Shown: one piece after another, positions 61,664 to 64,000 of the stretch
Numbering within the stretch: the first letter of the stretch is position 1
Layout: every line of letters begins with the position of its first letter
Assembly: GCF_038095555.1 (NCBI RefSeq)
Contig: NZ_CP124591.1
Location: forward strand, 496,001-560,000
Direction: 5' to 3'
DNA length: 64,000 bases
Origin: Macrococcoides psychrotolerans
GTDB taxonomy: Bacteria > Bacillota > Bacilli > Staphylococcales > Staphylococcaceae
Notes under the pieces: model-generated
Databases searched by the model: none
The model's input: only the letters and a program-made list of their open reading frames with translations
What the model was told of the DNA's origin: nothing
Program-made: the position numbers and the translations under genes

Positions 61664-62642
61664 AGTCTGTCTTATCGGTGGGGGTACAGGTCTTTCAGTT
61701 ATGGCGAGAGGGCTTAAAGAATATCCTGTTGATATCACCGCCATTGTAACTGTTGCAGATGATGGAGGAAGTACAGGTAAGATAAGAGATGTCATGGATA
61801 TCCCTGCACCTGGAGATATTAGGAATGTACTTGCAGCCTTAAGTGACGTAGAACCCATGCTTGAGAAATTATTTCAGTATCGCTTTAATTCGGATACACT
61901 CGGAGGGCATCCTGTAGGCAACTTAATGATTGCAGCAATGACAGACGTCACGGATGATTTCGGTCATGCTGTCAAAGAACTAAGTAAAATATTGAACGTT
62001 AAAGGGACGGTGATTCCTTCGACAAATACAAGTCCGATATTGAATGCCGTAATGGAAGACGGTGAAATTGTTGTCGGGGAATCTCTTATTCCTTTAAAGT
62101 TCAAAAGAATAGATAGTGTCTTCTTGACACCTGGATATATCAAACCGATGCAAGAAGCTATAGATGCAGTTCTGGAGGCGGATCTCATTGTATTGGGACC
62201 AGGCAGTCTTTATACAAGTATCATTCCAAACTTAGTCATCCGTGAACTAGGGGACGCTGTTATTGAAAGTAAAGCGAAGAAGCTCTACGTTTCTAATATT
62301 ATGACACAACCAGGTGAAACGACAGATTACTCGGTATCAGACCATATAGAAGCGATTCATAAACATGTTGCCTTCCCATTTATTCAGTTTGTCATTGCCA
62401 ATGAACTTGTACTTCAAAATAAGATTAATGAGAATTATGAAAAGCGTAATTCAAAATTTGTAACGTGTGACTCTGAGAATATTAAACGTTTGGGAATCAC
62501 GCTTATCACAGATGATAATCTCGTTGAAATCAACGAGGAAGGTGCGGTACGTCATAATAATGAAGTGCTCGCTGAAATGATTTATGAATTAGCATTAAGT
62601 GAAATCAGTACAATTGAATTCACTCAGAAAGAGGGAGAATAA
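61650..62642 (+). CDS. yvcK: Gluconeogenesis/cell-shape factor YvcK (CofD-like)
   Basis: YvcK (GlmR) binds UDP-sugars and steers carbon between cell-wall precursors and gluconeogenesis. This 330-residue protein has the nucleotide loop GGGTGLSVMARGL, VADDGGSTGKIRD, PAPGDIRNVLAAL and LGPGSLYTSIIPNL. ATG 61650 lies within rapZ, after GAGGG. It forms the conserved rapZ-yvcK-whiA cluster. Confidence 0.94.
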   Translation: MKRLKVCLIGGGTGLSVMARGLKEYPVDITAIVTVADDGGSTGKIRDVMDIPAPGDIRNVLAALSDVEPMLEKLFQYRFNSDTLGGHPVGNLMIAAMTDVTDDFGHAVKELSKILNVKGTVIPSTNTSPILNAVMEDGEIVVGESLIPLKFKRIDSVFLTPGYIKPMQEAIDAVLEADLIVLGPGSLYTSIIPNLVIRELGDAVIESKAKKLYVSNIMTQPGETTDYSVSDHIEAIHKHVAFPFIQFVIANELVLQNKINENYEKRNSKFVTCDSENIKRLGITLITDDNLVEINEEGAVRHNNEVLAEMIYELALSEISTIEFTQKEGE

Positions 62643-62643
62643 A

Positions 62644-63594
62644 TTGTCATTTGCTTCAGAGATGAAGAATGAATTGACGCGGATAGAGACAGATCTCTGC
62701 TGTAGTAAAGCAGAACTTGCCGCGCTCATTCGGATGAACGGAAATTTAAATATACAGAATATGCAGTGGGTGATTAATGTACAATCAGAAAACGCAGCCA
62801 TTGCACGACGTGTATATAGTTTGACAAAGAAAATATTCGGTGTTGATATTGAATTACTCGTACGTAAGAAAATGAAATTAAAGAAAAATAATGTCTATAT
62901 TTGCCGCATCAAGATGAAGACAAAAGAAATTCTTGATGAACTAAGCATATTGCAAGATGGCCAGTTTGTGCAGCATATCGATCAATCACTGATCAAAGAG
63001 GAATGTTGTAAACGCAGCTATTTAAGAGGGGCATTTTTAGCAGGAGGATCTGTGAATAACCCAGAGACATCTTCGTATCATCTTGAAATATTCTCGTTAT
63101 ATGAAAGTCATTCTGAAGGATTAACAGAAATGATGAATGGTTATGGACTGAATGCGAAGACTTTGGAACGTAAGAAAGGATATATTTCGTACTTAAAAGA
63201 AGCGGAAAAAATCTCAGACTTTCTGAGTATTATAGGTGGATATCAGGCATTACTTAAGTTTGAAGATGTGAGGATTGTCAGAGATATGCGAAATTCCGTG
63301 AATCGTCTTGTCAATTGTGAAACGGCCAACTTAAATAAGACGATTGGTGCTGCGATGCGCCAAGTAGAGAATATTCGATTGATTGATGAAGAAGTTGGTA
63401 TCGATGAACTTCCAGAACGATTAAGAGAGATTGCGAGACTGCGTGTGCAACATCAGGATATCTCCTTGAAAGAACTTGGCGAGATGGTTTCTACCGGTGT
63501 GATATCGAAGTCGGGAGTGAATCATCGATTAAGAAAGATAGATGAGATTGCTGAGAAATTAAGAAATGGGGAACATATTGAATTGAAGAAATAA
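62644..63594 (+). CDS. whiA: Sporulation-type regulator WhiA
   Basis: WhiA is a DNA-binding protein with a homing-endonuclease-like N-terminal domain and a C-terminal helix-turn-helix; in Firmicutes it affects division and chromosome segregation. This 316-residue protein has SYLRGAFLAGGSVNNPETSSYHLEI, the conserved NCETANLNKT and the C-terminal HTH LKELGEMVSTGVISKSGVNHRLRKI. The start is TTG 62644, ten bases after GAGGGAG, one base after the yvcK stop. Confidence 0.94.
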   Translation: MSFASEMKNELTRIETDLCCSKAELAALIRMNGNLNIQNMQWVINVQSENAAIARRVYSLTKKIFGVDIELLVRKKMKLKKNNVYICRIKMKTKEILDELSILQDGQFVQHIDQSLIKEECCKRSYLRGAFLAGGSVNNPETSSYHLEIFSLYESHSEGLTEMMNGYGLNAKTLERKKGYISYLKEAEKISDFLSIIGGYQALLKFEDVRIVRDMRNSVNRLVNCETANLNKTIGAAMRQVENIRLIDEEVGIDELPERLREIARLRVQHQDISLKELGEMVSTGVISKSGVNHRLRKIDEIAEKLRNGEHIELKK

Positions 63595-63622
63595 AATATT
63601 AGTTATTTTCCATTTTAACTAC

Positions 63623-63670
63623 AAAAAAATAGCGTGTACTAAGAGCTTTTACTTAGTACACGCTATTTTT
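63623..63670. terminator. Bidirectional terminator between whiA and clpP
   Basis: AATAGCGTGTACTAAG pairs with CTTAGTACACGCTATT, with an A tract before and a T tract after, serving both convergent genes. Confidence 0.92.
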
Positions 63671-63676
63671 ATATCT

Positions 63677-64000
63677 TTATTCTGCTGGATGCATAACTTC
63701 GTCGATCAAGCCATAAGCTTTCGCTTCATCAGCTGTTAAGAAATTATCACGATCTGTGTCTTTTTCAATCTTTTCGATAGGTTGACCTGTACGTTCAGCT
63801 AAGATGCGATTTAATTTTTCGCGAGTTTTTAAAATGTGTCGTGCAGCAATTTCAATTTCGGTTGCTTGCCCTTGTGCGCCACCTAATGGCTGATGAATCA
63901 TAACTTCAGCATTCGGTAGAGCGAATCTTTTTCCTTTTGTACCCGCTGCGAGTAGGAATGATCCCATCGATGCTGCCATACCGATACAGATTGTCTGTAC
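63677..64000 (-). CDS. clpP: ATP-dependent Clp protease proteolytic subunit, C-terminal part
   Basis: The frame is open to the window edge, so the 5' part lies outside. The visible 107 residues begin VQTICIGMAASMGS, which holds the catalytic serine (MAASMG). The catalytic histidine is in MIHQPLGGAQGQA and the aspartate in DTDRDNFL. All three catalytic residues and the C-terminus (LIDEVMHPAE) are intact, so this is a true ClpP. CtsR boxes that usually control it would be outside the window. Confidence 0.97.
   Translation of the reverse strand, partial: VQTICIGMAASMGSFLLAAGTKGKRFALPNAEVMIHQPLGGAQGQATEIEIAARHILKTREKLNRILAERTGQPIEKIEKDTDRDNFLTADEAKAYGLIDEVMHPAE

Overview
The window is a 64 kb stretch of core chromosome from a low-GC Gram-positive bacterium of the family Staphylococcaceae. 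Gene order (que, pab, ltaS, ABC-F, recQ, opuC, hisC; nrdIEF; murB; pepT; tagO; comF, hpf, secA, prfB; csbA, uvrBA, hprK, lgt; trxB, rapZ, yvcK, whiA, clpP) follows the staphylococcal backbone, but the proteins look more diverged than within Staphylococcus. A Macrococcus-like organism is my best guess; this is inference from protein similarity and synteny. I see no tRNA, rRNA, CRISPR array, insertion sequence, prophage or integrase. Genes at both edges are cut (a YwiC-like protein at the left, clpP at the right).

Layout. 1-6 kb: YwiC-like fragment, a GlsB/YeaQ stress membrane protein with a SigB-like promoter, an unknown membrane protein, the queuosine-precursor operon queC-queD-queE behind a textbook preQ1-I riboswitch with its own terminator, and the folate genes pabA and a fused pabB-pabC. 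6-18 kb: an orphan KipA/PxpC-like protein, lipoteichoic acid synthase, a ZIP metal transporter, an ABC-F ATPase, recQ, an osmoprotectant importer (opuCA plus a permease/binding-protein fusion), hisC and a deoxyribonucleotidase. 18-24 kb (mostly minus): a lipid kinase, two tandem POT peptide transporters, queF and an EamA transporter. 24-28 kb: nrdI-nrdE-nrdF behind tandem NrdR boxes. 28-40 kb: lipoproteins, murB, pepT, a tight yitT-gdpS-thrE operon with a terminator-like leader, tagO and a DegV/FakB fatty-acid binder. 40-47 kb: comFA, comFC, hpf, secA and prfB with the +1 programmed frameshift. 47-50 kb: cytochrome c551, a LysM-NlpC/P60 hydrolase and a CHAP hydrolase. 50-64 kb: csbA-uvrB-uvrA with a LexA-type box, hprK-lgt-acyltransferase-TPR-trxB and rapZ-yvcK-whiA, then clpP.

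How the parts work together. The envelope is the main theme: ltaS, tagO, murB, lgt, secA, two secreted hydrolases and yvcK. Perfect WalR-type direct repeats lie upstream of ltaS, the LysM/P60 gene and the CHAP gene, which suggests shared WalKR control. Queuosine synthesis is divided between a riboswitch-controlled queCDE operon and a separate EamA-queF transcript. Deoxynucleotide supply (nrdIEF) is set by NrdR.

The most unusual structure is not a gene. Two intergenic elements, at about 9.16-9.33 kb and 43.25-43.43 kb, share one architecture: a host terminator hairpin, a direct-repeat arm, a homologous core of about 70 bp ending in a hairpin with a 9-nt loop, then a second copy of the arm. The core is shared between loci; the arms are nearly identical within a locus but differ between loci. 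This looks like a dispersed, non-coding, terminator-associated repeat family.
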